A stretch of 64,000 nt of DNA from JAWKWH01 sp965204295 (GTDB lineage: Bacteria > Pseudomonadota > Alphaproteobacteria > Rhizobiales > Rhizobiaceae). The position numbers were made by a program, and so were the translations under genes. The stretch covers positions 2,852,001 through 2,916,000 of the forward strand of contig OZ241973.1 of NCBI GenBank assembly GCA_965204295.1. Reading direction: 5' to 3'. The notes beneath the pieces were generated by a model. That model did no database searches. It worked only from the letters and a program-made list of their open reading frames with translations, and was not told the DNA's origin. Below are positions 8,281 to 16,638 of this stretch, piece by piece; within the stretch, counting starts at the first letter, position 1, and each line of letters starts with the position of its first letter.

Positions 8281-9469
8281 CTAGTCCACCTCGGCCACGA
8301 ACAGGGTATCGAATGCGCCGTCCTGATAGACGTTCACCACCAGCGGCACGGCGACCTGACGCCTCTGCCCGAACGAACTCATGCCGACGTAACGCAGCTT
8401 CGCGTCGCCCTTCATGTACGGGTTCGGCGCTTCGAACGTGTCCATGGTCGTCTTGAACGCCTCGACATCGTCGATGGCCGCCGGGTTCGCCTTCAGCGTC
8501 TCGAGGATATATTCCAGCGCATAGACCTTGGTGTTGGACTCGTCGTTATACTCTCCGAACATGTCGGTGTAACGCCGCACGAATTCGTTCATCGCATCCG
8601 ATGCGGTCTCCGGCGTCGACGCGCCGCCCACCGAGATGAACCCGTTGGCCAGGTCGCCCGCGCCCTCGCGCAGCACGGTGGCGTCCTGTGCGGTTTCGGT
8701 CGAGATGACGCCTTCGAATCCGAGTTCACGGGCCGAACGGATCAGTTGCGGCGCGTTGGCGGGGGCCACGCCCGACAGCACCAGAAGATCGGGCCGCGTG
8801 CGCATCACCGGCGTCAGAACCGGCGTGAAATCGGTCGTATCGACCTGATAGGTGACGTTGGCCGACACCACTTCGAGCCCAAGCGCTTCCGCCGCGGCCA
8901 CGCCGCCGTCCCGCTGGCTCAGCGGGTCGGATTCGTTGGCGGCGACGAAGGCGACGGTCCGGACGCCCTTCTCCTCCTTGAGATATTTATAGATGGCCGG
9001 GCCGGACTGAATAGTTGGCGACCATGCCCAGCACCGCGTTCGAGGCGGGCGCGGTGTAAAGCTCTTTCGGGAACGCATAAGGGAAATAGATGATCCCCTG
9101 CGCCTCGGCCACCGGACGCACCGCCGCGGCGCCATCGTCCACATTGGGGCCGACGACATAGTGAATGCCCTCCTGCGCCATCTTTTCCATGCCCGCGATC
9201 GCGCGCTTGGGGTCTTTCTGATCGTCGAAGGAGACGATCTCGATATCGTAGGTCGCGTCGCCGATGGCGTAGCCGCCGGTCTCGTTGATCCACGCCGCGC
9301 GCGCCTCCATCGAACGCTGGTTGGAAATGCCCCAGGCGGCCGACGGACCGGACGTCACGCCGACGAATCCGATTTTCAGAACCGGATTGTCCGCCCATGC
9401 CGGTCCGGTCTGCATCGAAACGGCAATGGCGGCCGCGACGGTGGCTTTCACAAGTGTTCTGCGTTTCAT
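8281..9469 (-). pseudogene. Liv-type periplasmic binding protein with a one-base frameshift
   Basis: The gene starts at ATG 9467-9469, six bases after GGGAG, with a Sec signal peptide (MKRRTLVKATVAAAIAVSMQ... PAWAD) and the family start LKIGFVGVTSGPSAAWGISN. After AVLGMVANY the frame runs out. The other frame picks up at once with QSGPAIYKYLKEEKG and continues to the natural C-terminus DTLFVAEVD at 8281. Removing one T (plus-strand A at 9010 or 9011) restores a 395-residue type I periplasmic binding protein. It should be the substrate receptor of the livHMGF importer. The break may be a real mutation or a sequencing error; the rest of the operon is intact, which mildly favours error or recent loss. 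Confidence 0.85.
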
Positions 9470-9561
9470 CACTTACTCCCTTGTTGGTTTCCGGCATCGG
9501 TCACGCCGCGCCGCGAAGCTGCCGGACAGCGGGCGGCGGCGGCATTCAACGATTGTCGATG

Positions 9562-9576
9562 ATCATTGTCAATGAT
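9562..9576. promoter_or_regulatory. 15-bp palindrome, candidate operator between liv operon and GntR gene
   Basis: ATCATTGTCAATGAT is a perfect palindrome around a central T, in the 194-base divergent interval between the binding-protein gene and the GntR regulator gene. FCD-type GntR regulators bind short palindromes in such intervals. A partly matching gattgtcgatgat lies directly to its left (9551-9563), which would suit a second half-site pair. Confidence 0.5.
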
Positions 9577-9663
9577 TTTTGTTTACATTCTTGCACAATC
9601 CGGTTTGTATCGGCGAATATCGGGGTGCCGCCGATCGCCGATTTGTGAAATACCGCCGGAGCG

Positions 9664-10374
9664 ATGACCAGGAAGACCGAAAAACCCCTCGATTCGATCA
9701 GGATCGATCCCGACGAACAGATGATCGTCGATCGGATCTATGCGGCGGTCATGGAGCGGCGGCTCGCCCCGAGGACCAAATTGAGCGAGGCCGTGCTGTG
9801 CAAGAGTTTCGGCGTTGGTCGCATGCGGGTCCGGCGGGCGCTGCTGCTGCTCGGCAGCCAGGGCATCGTCGATCTGCGATCGAACCGCGGCGCTTATGTC
9901 GCCTGCCCCGACGCCGACGAGGCGCGCGAGGTTTTCGAAGCGCGCCTGATGATCGAAACCGCGATCGTCCGGGAACTGTCCGCGGGCCTGTCGGAGCCTG
10001 CGGTCGCGGCCCTGCACGATCAGGTCAGGCTGGAGGACGACGCGCGCCGGTCCGGCGACCGGACTCAGTTGATCCGCCTGTCCGGCGAATTTCATGTCGA
10101 ACTGGCGCGGCGTCATGGCAATACCGTCCTGACCCGCACGATCCGCGAACTGGTGACGCGAACGTCGCTGATCGTGGCGCTGTTCGGGGTCAGCCGGCAT
10201 TCCGCCTGCCCGGACAACGAGCATGGCGGCATCATTTCGGCGATCATCGCCGGGGACGGCGAACGGGCCGCGCTGGCGACCCGGCTTCACCTTCAGCATA
10301 TCCAGGCCGGGCTCGATCTCGACCGCACCGAAACCAACGTGTTCGATCTCGCCAGCATTCTTGGCGGCGATTAG
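9664..10374 (+). CDS. GntR family transcriptional regulator (FCD subfamily)
   Basis: The 236-residue protein has an N-terminal winged helix (about residues 18-82: EQMIVDRIYAAVMERRLAPR, then KLSEAVLCKSFGVGRMRVRRAL and DLRSNRGAYVACP). An all-helical FCD ligand domain (about 88-215) carries ARLMIETAIVREL, the histidine-bearing EFHVELARRHGN and DNEHGGIISAI, which usually hold a metal and a small carboxylate. It is transcribed away from the liv-type transporter and racemase operon and is therefore the likely local regulator, probably a repressor released by the imported compound. The palindrome at 9562-9576 is a candidate site. The start ATG follows directly on AGCG; no strong ribosome site is visible. 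Confidence 0.85.
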   Translation: MTRKTEKPLDSIRIDPDEQMIVDRIYAAVMERRLAPRTKLSEAVLCKSFGVGRMRVRRALLLLGSQGIVDLRSNRGAYVACPDADEAREVFEARLMIETAIVRELSAGLSEPAVAALHDQVRLEDDARRSGDRTQLIRLSGEFHVELARRHGNTVLTRTIRELVTRTSLIVALFGVSRHSACPDNEHGGIISAIIAGDGERAALATRLHLQHIQAGLDLDRTETNVFDLASILGGD

Positions 10375-10858
10375 CCCCCGCGTTTCAAGCCCCCGCTTCG
10401 ACCGCGCGCGCCGACGGGGAAACCGAACGTCCGCGCCAAAAGGGGCATGAGCGGTGGCGGCGCAAAAGCGGACGATGGTTTCGCGCTATCGCCGGGCCTT
10501 CCGCTACGCGCGGACGGCTATCGCGCCCCGGTGGCGAACCGGTGGTCGTGGCGCTCCTCCGGCCGGACCGCAACCGCCGGACGATCCGGTTGTTGAAATA
10601 GTTCAGCGCGTCCGGGTCGCCCTTGCGCCTCGCCGCACGGGTCGAACAGTTTTTCCCCGATCACGTAAAGCGTTTCCGGTTTGCGCCCGCGCCGCCGTTC
10701 TCCCGCTCCGGCGCGCCGTCCTCGTCGAGCAGCACGAGCCGCGCGTCGGGAAATGCCCGGCGGTCGCGGGGCCGGGCCTCGCGGACGCACCCCCCGCATC
10801 AACTTTAGGGGTATGATTTAGCGTTCAAAATGATATAAAGGCCGAAAACAAACCGATT
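10375..10858. other. 484-base interval with possible decayed coding remnants
   Basis: No intact gene is convincing here. On the minus strand, successive short stretches in different frames look protein-like: FPDARLVLLDEDGAPERE, then RKPETLYVIGEKLFDP, then KGDPDALNYFNNRIVRRL. This pattern would fit an old gene broken by several frameshifts, but I do not recognise the family. The right part (about 10801-10858) becomes AT-rich and probably carries the promoter of the three-gene cassette that follows. Confidence 0.3.
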
Positions 10859-11686
10859 TTGGAACACATGGTCGCGAACGTCGAAAAGATCAGCCTCTAT
10901 GCGGAGGCTCACGCTATCGAGGTTGCAAACTTTGTCGTCAATCTGGGTCTTCCCATTGATCATGCCGATATCCGCCGTTTTGACGAAAAAGTCGAGGCGC
11001 TACAGGATCTGTTCCCCGCCATCAGCAGTCCTGAAGTACTCCAGATCGATTTTGGCGACCCCACACAGAACCCGCTGCCACCGCCGGCGCCGGCCAAGAA
11101 ACTCGCCCTTTTCTCGAATGACGGGAAAAAGGAGTGGGTTGGCGCGTTTGGCGGCACCCAAGTTTTAGTTTCTTGTCGGAAGTATACAAGGTGGGAGGAA
11201 ATCTGGCCGTCCGCAAAAGACCGATTGGACATTCTGCTCGGTTGCATCGACCCCTACAAACCCGTTCATTCCGTGGATTATAGTGTGACCGACACTTTTA
11301 GCGCAAAGAAGGCGGCCGATGTTCTGGCGCCGCCCGACATATTCAGAAAAAACGGCTTTATCGCGAAACGGATTCTGACAGCGCGGGATCCCAGATGGGA
11401 TTTTAATCAGGGATGGTTTGACAACCCGGAAGATCGTGACCAGATTCTTATCCGTGTGGATGGCCGAAGCGGGATACAGAATGACCTGGTGGTGGCCAGC
11501 ATAGGCAATCTGCATTCGCAACGTTTTGGTTCAGGGATCGACATAGGCGGGTTACGGGCCGCAGGAAAAGACGGATCATTGAGGGCCGACCGGATATTTG
11601 ACGATTTTCATGGTAAAAACAAGGACTTGCTGCGAAGCCTGCTTGTAGATGAGTTGTTGGTTCGAATGCGGTTGAAGGAGGAATGA
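10859..11686 (+). CDS. TIGR04255-like uncharacterised protein, first gene of a three-gene cassette
   Basis: The 275-residue soluble protein has no signal peptide. The layout resembles the sporadically distributed TIGR04255 family: a central strand-rich region with LFSNDGKKEWVGAFGGTQVL and SCRKYTRWEEIWP, a later SVDYSVTDTF, and a C-terminal segment DDFHGKNKDLLRSLLVDELL. This assignment is from memory of the family pattern and is tentative. The function of the family is not established. The gene is AT-richer than its neighbours and overlaps the next gene by one to four bases, so the cassette looks like one transferred transcription unit. The start could also be the in-frame ATG of MVANVEK, three codons in. 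Confidence 0.6.
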   Translation: MEHMVANVEKISLYAEAHAIEVANFVVNLGLPIDHADIRRFDEKVEALQDLFPAISSPEVLQIDFGDPTQNPLPPPAPAKKLALFSNDGKKEWVGAFGGTQVLVSCRKYTRWEEIWPSAKDRLDILLGCIDPYKPVHSVDYSVTDTFSAKKAADVLAPPDIFRKNGFIAKRILTARDPRWDFNQGWFDNPEDRDQILIRVDGRSGIQNDLVVASIGNLHSQRFGSGIDIGGLRAAGKDGSLRADRIFDDFHGKNKDLLRSLLVDELLVRMRLKEE

Positions 11687-12213
11687 TGTTTGACGGAACG
11701 CTTATGGAATCCGCTGATACGGCTGCCGACGGACAAATTCCGTCCGATTTCGCTTTTCCATCTATCTTCGCCTTGTCCCGGCGAGAGCCAACTTCGACGC
11801 AGGATGTCGATGGAACGCTCAATATTCCATATCAGGGCGATGATTCCCATAACGAGAAGCTTTTGGACGTGATTGATCAGGCGTTCATGTTTGCCCGGCA
11901 CACATTTCGGGATTTGGATGAATGTCAACTTGAAATGGCTCTCGGCGAAGCCAAACTGCTTGCGGCCAGTCGGCTTTTCGGTGCGGAACTCTACCCCAAC
12001 GTTTCCGTCGACCCCTACGGTGAGTTTACATTCAGCCATCGGTCGTGTGCCGGATATGTCGACATAGGCGTTCGGGGGGAGGGCGAGCTTTCATATCATG
12101 TTCGAAACGATGTCGACCCCGAAGAGACAAGATTTGATGATCATGTCTGGGCTGACTATCGTGTCCCCCATGAACTTTTCACGGCGTTAAAGGCCCTGAG
12201 AAAACACTTGTAG
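11686..12213 (+). CDS. Uncharacterised protein, second gene of the cassette
   Basis: There are two adjacent ATG codons (11683 and 11686). I choose the second because AAGGAGG ends four bases before it; it then overlaps the stop of the previous gene in TGATG. The 175-residue product begins MFDGTLMESADTAADG and has no signal or membrane segment. The centre reads DECQLEMALGEAKLLAASRL then GAELYPNVSVDPYGEFTFSH, followed by GYVDIGVRGEGELSYHVRND. The alternation suggests one long helix followed by a beta-sheet, as in small sensor or immunity-like folds, but I recognise no family. Translational coupling to the TIGR04255-like gene implies their products act together in a fixed ratio. Confidence 0.6.
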   Translation: MFDGTLMESADTAADGQIPSDFAFPSIFALSRREPTSTQDVDGTLNIPYQGDDSHNEKLLDVIDQAFMFARHTFRDLDECQLEMALGEAKLLAASRLFGAELYPNVSVDPYGEFTFSHRSCAGYVDIGVRGEGELSYHVRNDVDPEETRFDDHVWADYRVPHELFTALKALRKHL

Positions 12214-12231
12214 CGCGCGGCGAGCAATAGA

Positions 12232-12693
12232 TTGACCGGAGTTGACGACGGCGAACAGATCGCGCGATTGCTGTTTTATCCTCAAATGATCCGTGACGGT
12301 GTGCTGGAACCGTCGGCTTTTCCAATGGAGGAACTGCTTGCAAGCAAAGGAAAGAACGGTTCTTCCGTGGATCGTTGTGACCTGTTGGCGGGTCGGGACA
12401 CTTTGCTGCACAGAAAGGCCCATGAGAACGCCAATGCAGATGGCAATCGCAATCCTTACGGCTTCTGCATCGGGAAAACCGGGCAGGTCAGAGCCATTAC
12501 AACAGGAGACGTGAACCCAGCGCAAGCGTTGGAGGTTTGGCCCGACGAGATTACGGACAACGATCCTTCAAAGCCGTGGGATCATGCCCATGCACTTATC
12601 CGCAAGTTCGATGATGCATACACCAGAGCAAATCTGCGGGGCGCACGTGATCGTCTTTCGGATGTTTTCTCACATTGTATTGTTCGGTTTTGA
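12232..12693 (+). CDS. Uncharacterised protein, third gene of the cassette
   Basis: The frame starts at TTG (12232) 18 bases after the second gene; the first in-frame ATG is 18 codons later and would remove the conserved-looking opening DDGEQIARLLFYPQMIRDG. The 153-residue product is soluble. It goes on LEPSAFPMEELLASKG, SVDRCDLLAGRDTLL, then NPYGFCIGKTGQVRAIT and ALEVWPDEITDNDPSKPWDH, and ends in a helical, cysteine-containing tail. I have seen similar openings in small uncharacterised proteins from defence-type loci, but this is an impression only. It lies on the same strand as the two preceding genes with matching base composition, so I treat the three as one cassette. Confidence 0.5.
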   Translation: MTGVDDGEQIARLLFYPQMIRDGVLEPSAFPMEELLASKGKNGSSVDRCDLLAGRDTLLHRKAHENANADGNRNPYGFCIGKTGQVRAITTGDVNPAQALEVWPDEITDNDPSKPWDHAHALIRKFDDAYTRANLRGARDRLSDVFSHCIVRF

Positions 12694-12842
12694 TACGCCG
12701 CCATTCGAACTCCAAGAGACGCTGACCCGTAGCTTTATTTGAATGCATTATCAAGGCAAGCCCGAACGATAGCGCTTGCACAATGCGCGCAAACCAGTTT
12801 GAATGAAACGGGTCCGAAACAAGCGTTGTCCGGGTTGATGGC

Positions 12843-13193
12843 ATGGGCGTGACATTGCGGGCAAGCCAGGCGTTGCGTCTCTGGCAGCAGGTCAGTCTGG
12901 CGGAAGTGCTGGACGATGCGCCGGACCTGTCGGAACGGCAGACGGCGATGCTGCTGACGATCTATCTGGACCCGCCGCCTCACACCGTTCGCGGCCTCGC
13001 CGCCAGGCTGAACGTGACGAAGCCGGTCGTCACGCGCGCGCTCGACGCGATGGGTTCGATGAAGCTCTTATCGCGCCACCGCGACGAACGCGACCGGCGC
13101 AACGTTCTGGTCAGGCGCACCGTCGAGGGGGCGCTGCATGTGGAGCGTCTGGGCGACATCATCATGGCCAAGGCGGCGGAACTGCCGATATGA
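12843..13193 (+). CDS. MarR family winged-helix transcriptional regulator
   Basis: The 116-residue protein has the MarR core: a first helix (ALRLWQQVSLAEVLDDAP), the helix-turn-helix TVRGLAARLNVTKPVVTRAL (about residues 48-67) and the wing RHRDERDRRNVLVRRTVEG, which carries the DxRxxxV-type signature. It is shorter than many MarR proteins and has only a brief C-terminal dimerisation helix. It overlaps the NlpC/P60 gene by four bases (ATGA) and so is translationally coupled to it. The target and ligand are not visible from the sequence; control of its own operon is the simplest inference. Confidence 0.8.
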   Translation: MGVTLRASQALRLWQQVSLAEVLDDAPDLSERQTAMLLTIYLDPPPHTVRGLAARLNVTKPVVTRALDAMGSMKLLSRHRDERDRRNVLVRRTVEGALHVERLGDIIMAKAAELPI

Positions 13194-14041
13194 ACAGACC
13201 CGATCCGCGCCTCAACGCCTATCGCCCCGATCTCGCGGATTTGAGGCTGGAGGGCATCGTCGAGGCCGAGCGGTTCGTCACCGGCACGGAAGCGAGAATC
13301 GCGGTCCCGGTCGCTTCGTTGCGCCGCGCACCGAATCACAACGCCGGCGTGGACACCGAACTCCTGTTCGGGGATGCGCTGACCGTGTTCGAGCGCGAAC
13401 ATGGCTGGGCCTGGGCGCAGGCGGGCCGGGACGGCTATGTCGGCTATGCCGACGAGACCGCGATCGCCATGGCGCAGGCCAATCCCACCCATGTCGTCGG
13501 CGTCGCGCGAACATTCGCCTATCCGGACGCCGACCTCAAATCGCCGCACCTGATGGCGCTGTCGATGGGTTCGGAACTCGCGGTGACCGCGTTCGAGGAG
13601 GCGCGTGGAACGCGATATGCGACGCTCGCGACCGGCGGCCATGTGATCGCCCGGCATATCCGCCCGATCGCAGACCGTTGCGACGATTATGTCTCGGTCG
13701 CCGAGGCGCTTGCCGGAACGCCCTATTTGTGGGGGGGCGCGTCGGCGTTCGGGGTCGATTGCTCCGGTCTCGTGCAATTGTCGATGCGGATGTGCGGCCG
13801 GACCGTTCCGCGCGACACGGACATGCAGGCCGGCTCCATCGGCGAAACCGTAAATCCGGCCGCCGGCCTGCGGCGGGGGGATCTGGCGTTCTGGAACGGA
13901 CATGTCGCGATCATGCGCGACGACCGCAACATCGTCCACGCCGACGGCCGCACGATGCTCGTCTCCCGCGAACCGCTGGCCGGCGCGATCGGGAGAATCG
14001 GGCGTCTCCACGGCGAACCCACAGGCTACAGGAGGCCGTGA
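13190..14041 (+). CDS. NlpC/P60 family cell-wall peptidase with SH3 domain
   Basis: The 283-residue protein has an N-terminal bacterial SH3-like region (about 38-100: VPVASLRRAPNHNAGVDTEL, with LTVFEREHGWAWAQAGRDGY). The C-terminal NlpC/P60 domain (about 165-275) has the catalytic cysteine in AFGVDCSGLVQ and the histidine in WNGHVAIMRDD, with a second polar residue in NIVHADG. Such enzymes cut gamma-D-Glu-diaminopimelate bonds in muropeptides. No signal peptide is evident, so it may be cytoplasmic, in recycling, as in dipeptidyl-peptidase VI-like members. It is coupled to the MarR gene upstream, and its stop abuts the convergent ghrA-type gene with no gap. Confidence 0.85.
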   Translation: MNRPDPRLNAYRPDLADLRLEGIVEAERFVTGTEARIAVPVASLRRAPNHNAGVDTELLFGDALTVFEREHGWAWAQAGRDGYVGYADETAIAMAQANPTHVVGVARTFAYPDADLKSPHLMALSMGSELAVTAFEEARGTRYATLATGGHVIARHIRPIADRCDDYVSVAEALAGTPYLWGGASAFGVDCSGLVQLSMRMCGRTVPRDTDMQAGSIGETVNPAAGLRRGDLAFWNGHVAIMRDDRNIVHADGRTMLVSREPLAGAIGRIGRLHGEPTGYRRP

Positions 14042-14995
14042 TCAGTATCCGGCCCGCCGGTCCACCAGGTTTTTCAGCGGCGCGCCGCGATCATGGGCGT
14101 CCATCTGATCCAGCATCGGGGGAACCAGATGTCCGGGGTCGGATTCGGCGGCCGCGTGCGGCGTGACGAAGACGCGCGGATCGGTCCACAACGGGCTTGT
14201 CTCCGGCAGCGGTTCATTGTCGAACACATCGAGGCTCGCCTCGATCAGAACGCCGTCGTCGAGCGCCCGGACGATATCCGCCTCGTTTTGCAATCCGCCG
14301 CGCCCGGCGTTGATCAGCACCGGGCCGCCGAGAGGTCCGCCGCGCCTAAGCCGGGACAGGAGATCGCGGTCGATGACGCCGCGGGTCCGGTCCGTCAACG
14401 GCAGCAGCACGACGAGAATATCGGTCGCGCCAAGGAAATCGTCCAATCCGTCCGTTCCCGAATGACAGTGGACGAACCGGTGCGCGCGCGGCGTCCGGCT
14501 CCAGCCGTGAACCGTGAAACCCAGCGCCAGAAGGGTGGCGGCGACGGCGCGGCCGAGAGCGCCGAACCCCATGACGCCTATCGTCGTTTCCGACGAGGCC
14601 GGCTGAACGAGAGATTTCCACACCCGCGCCGCCTGCTGTTCGCGGTATCGCCGCCCGCGGCGATGGTGATCGAGCACGCGCCAGGCCACATATTCGCGCA
14701 TGCGCCGGCTCAGATTGTCGTTGACGACGCGGACAATCGGAACGTTTTCAGGCAGGGTCGGGTCGGCGAGCACGTGATCCACGCCGGCGCCGATTGAAAA
14801 CACGGCTTTCAGGTTCGGCAGGCCGGACAGTATTCCGGGCGGCTGTTTCCAGACGACCGCATAGGTGATGGCGGGATCGTCCGGCCTTTCGGTCCGCGTG
14901 ACCGTCTCGCGCCGTTCCGACAGGATCGCCAGCCAATCGGATACGTCCATCCCGGTCGCGGAAAGCAGCACCCGTCCATTTCCGTTTTCCGCCAC
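14042..14995 (-). CDS. ghrA: Glyoxylate/hydroxypyruvate reductase A-type dehydrogenase
   Basis: The 317-residue D-2-hydroxyacid dehydrogenase has the NAD(P) motif GVMGFGALG (GxGxxG, about 139-147). The catalytic arginine is in INAGRGGL, the glutamate in DVFDNEPLP and the histidine in VTPHAAAES. The GhrA branch is suggested by YAVVWKQPPGILSGLPNLKA and by the late SDPGH. It reduces glyoxylate or hydroxypyruvate to glycolate or glycerate in the cytoplasm. It lies 11 bases downstream of yejF on the same strand and may be read through from the yej operon, though a functional link to peptide import is not obvious. Confidence 0.85.
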   Translation of the reverse strand: MAENGNGRVLLSATGMDVSDWLAILSERRETVTRTERPDDPAITYAVVWKQPPGILSGLPNLKAVFSIGAGVDHVLADPTLPENVPIVRVVNDNLSRRMREYVAWRVLDHHRRGRRYREQQAARVWKSLVQPASSETTIGVMGFGALGRAVAATLLALGFTVHGWSRTPRAHRFVHCHSGTDGLDDFLGATDILVVLLPLTDRTRGVIDRDLLSRLRRGGPLGGPVLINAGRGGLQNEADIVRALDDGVLIEASLDVFDNEPLPETSPLWTDPRVFVTPHAAAESDPGHLVPPMLDQMDAHDRGAPLKNLVDRRAGY

Positions 14996-15006
14996 GTCGA
15001 ACCCGC

Positions 15007-16638
15007 CTATTCGCCGACAACGCCTTCCGGCGCGGTTTCCAGGTCGAACGCCGCTGCGATCAGCGCCCTTGTGTAGTCGGTTCGCGGATCGTCGAATATC
15101 CGCTTCGCCGGTCCCTGTTCGACGACCCTGCCGTCGCGCATCACGATCACTTCATTGGCGAGCGCCCGCACGACTCTTAGGTCATGGCTGATGAACAGAT
15201 ACGCCAGACCGTGGTTTTTTTGCAGATCGCGCAACAAATCGACCACTTGCGCCTGCACGCTCATGTCCAGCGCCGAGGTCGGTTCGTCCAGCATGACGAA
15301 TTTCGGGTTGAGAGCCATGGCGCGCGCGATGGCGATGCGCTGGCGCTGTCCGCCGGAGAATTCGTGCGGATACCTGAATCGCGTATCCGGATCGAGGCCG
15401 ACTTCCCGCAACGCATCGACGACTCTTCCATCCCGTTCGTCCGCGCCGAGACCGGGTTCGTGAACTTTCAGACCCTCTTCGACGATTTCGGCGATCGACA
15501 TGCGCGGGCTAAGCGAACCAAACGGATCCTGAAACACGATTTGCAGTTCGCGCCGCAGCGGGCGCATGTCGGAAAACGAATACTCGTCGATGTCGCGCTC
15601 CGAGAAACGGATTTTCCCTTCGGACGAAATCATTCGCGCAAGCGCCAGGCCGAGCGTGGTTTTTCCCGACCCCGATTCGCCGACGATGCCGAGCGTCTGG
15701 CCGGCGCGGACGGTGACATCCACGCCGTCGACCGCCTTCACGTGATCGACGGTGTTGCGGAAGAAACCTTTTTTGATCGGAAACCACACCCTGATGTTGT
15801 TTCCCCGCATCACCGGCCGGGCGCCGTCGTCGGAAACCGGCGGCCTGCCTTTCGGCTCCGCGGCAAGCAGTTTTTTCGTGTAGTCGTGCCGGGGATTGTC
15901 AAAAATGCCGGCGGTGGAGCCTGTTTCGACGATGCGCCCGTCGGTCATGACGCATACGCGGTCGGATATTTTTCGGACGATGCCGAGATCGTGGGTGATG
16001 AACAGCATCGACATCCGATCGTTTTTTTTCAACTCGCCCAGCAGATTGAGAATCTGCGCCTGCACGGTGACGTCCAGCGCGGTCGTCGGTTCGTCGGCGA
16101 TCAAGAGTTCGGGTTCGTTGGCGAGCGCCATCGCGATCATGACCCGCTGCCGCTGGCCGCCCGACAATTGGTGCGGATAAGCGCCAAGCCGTTTTTCCGG
16201 ATCGCGTATGCCGACTTCGCCGAGGCGCTTCAACGTCTGTTCGCGTGCTTCCGACCGGCTCATTCCGCGATGAAGCGTCAGGATTTCGCCAATCTGCCGC
16301 TCGATTGTGTGCAGCGGATTGAGGGATGTCATCGGTTCCTGGAATATCATCGTGATATCGTTGCCGCGCACGCGCCTGAGGTCGGCGTCGTCGCGGTCGA
16401 GCAGGTCCTCGCCCTTGAACCGGACCTGACCCGACGGGTGGCCGGCGGCGGGGTAGGGCAGCAGTTTGAGGACCGACAATGCGGTGACCGATTTGCCCGA
16501 CCCGGATTCGCCGACCAGCGCCACCGTCTCGCCCCTGCCGATGTCGAAGGAGACGCGGTCGACGGCAAGCGTCTCGGATTTACCCTGCCGGAACAGGACC
16601 GAAAGGTCGCGGATGGACAGGAGCGGGTCGCCGGTCAC
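15007..16638 (-). CDS. yejF: Peptide ABC transporter ATPase YejF (two fused ATPase domains)
   Basis: I start at GTG 16636-16638, which overlaps the yejE stop (GTGA) and gives VTGDPLLSIRDLSVLF; a longer reading would run far into yejE. The 543-residue protein carries two complete ATPase domains. The first has Walker A GESGSGKSV, signature LSGGQRQR and ELLIADEPT; the second has GESGSGKTT, FSGGQRQR and KFVMLDEPT. Each is followed by an oligopeptide-type extension. It powers the YejABEF importer, which in enterobacteria takes up microcin C and related peptides and in Sinorhizobium is linked to antimicrobial-peptide tolerance. It is last in the yej operon. Confidence 0.93.
   Translation of the reverse strand: MTGDPLLSIRDLSVLFRQGKSETLAVDRVSFDIGRGETVALVGESGSGKSVTALSVLKLLPYPAAGHPSGQVRFKGEDLLDRDDADLRRVRGNDITMIFQEPMTSLNPLHTIERQIGEILTLHRGMSRSEAREQTLKRLGEVGIRDPEKRLGAYPHQLSGGQRQRVMIAMALANEPELLIADEPTTALDVTVQAQILNLLGELKKNDRMSMLFITHDLGIVRKISDRVCVMTDGRIVETGSTAGIFDNPRHDYTKKLLAAEPKGRPPVSDDGARPVMRGNNIRVWFPIKKGFFRNTVDHVKAVDGVDVTVRAGQTLGIVGESGSGKTTLGLALARMISSEGKIRFSERDIDEYSFSDMRPLRRELQIVFQDPFGSLSPRMSIAEIVEEGLKVHEPGLGADERDGRVVDALREVGLDPDTRFRYPHEFSGGQRQRIAIARAMALNPKFVMLDEPTSALDMSVQAQVVDLLRDLQKNHGLAYLFISHDLRVVRALANEVIVMRDGRVVEQGPAKRIFDDPRTDYTRALIAAAFDLETAPEGVVGE

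Noticed and set aside
10385..10816. Overlapping open frames of 60-120 codons after the GntR gene
   Set aside because: Arginine/proline-rich composition, no ribosome sites and conflicting strands; kept only as a possible shattered gene.
13732..13737. Run of seven G in the NlpC/P60 gene as a second phase-variation tract
   Set aside because: Seven G is within the range expected in high-GC coding sequence, and the run encodes the WGG of a conserved NlpC/P60 motif.
16021..16030. Run of eight T in yejF as a terminator or slippery site
   Set aside because: It encodes a lysine pair in a conserved ATPase helix on the other strand, with no hairpin next to it.
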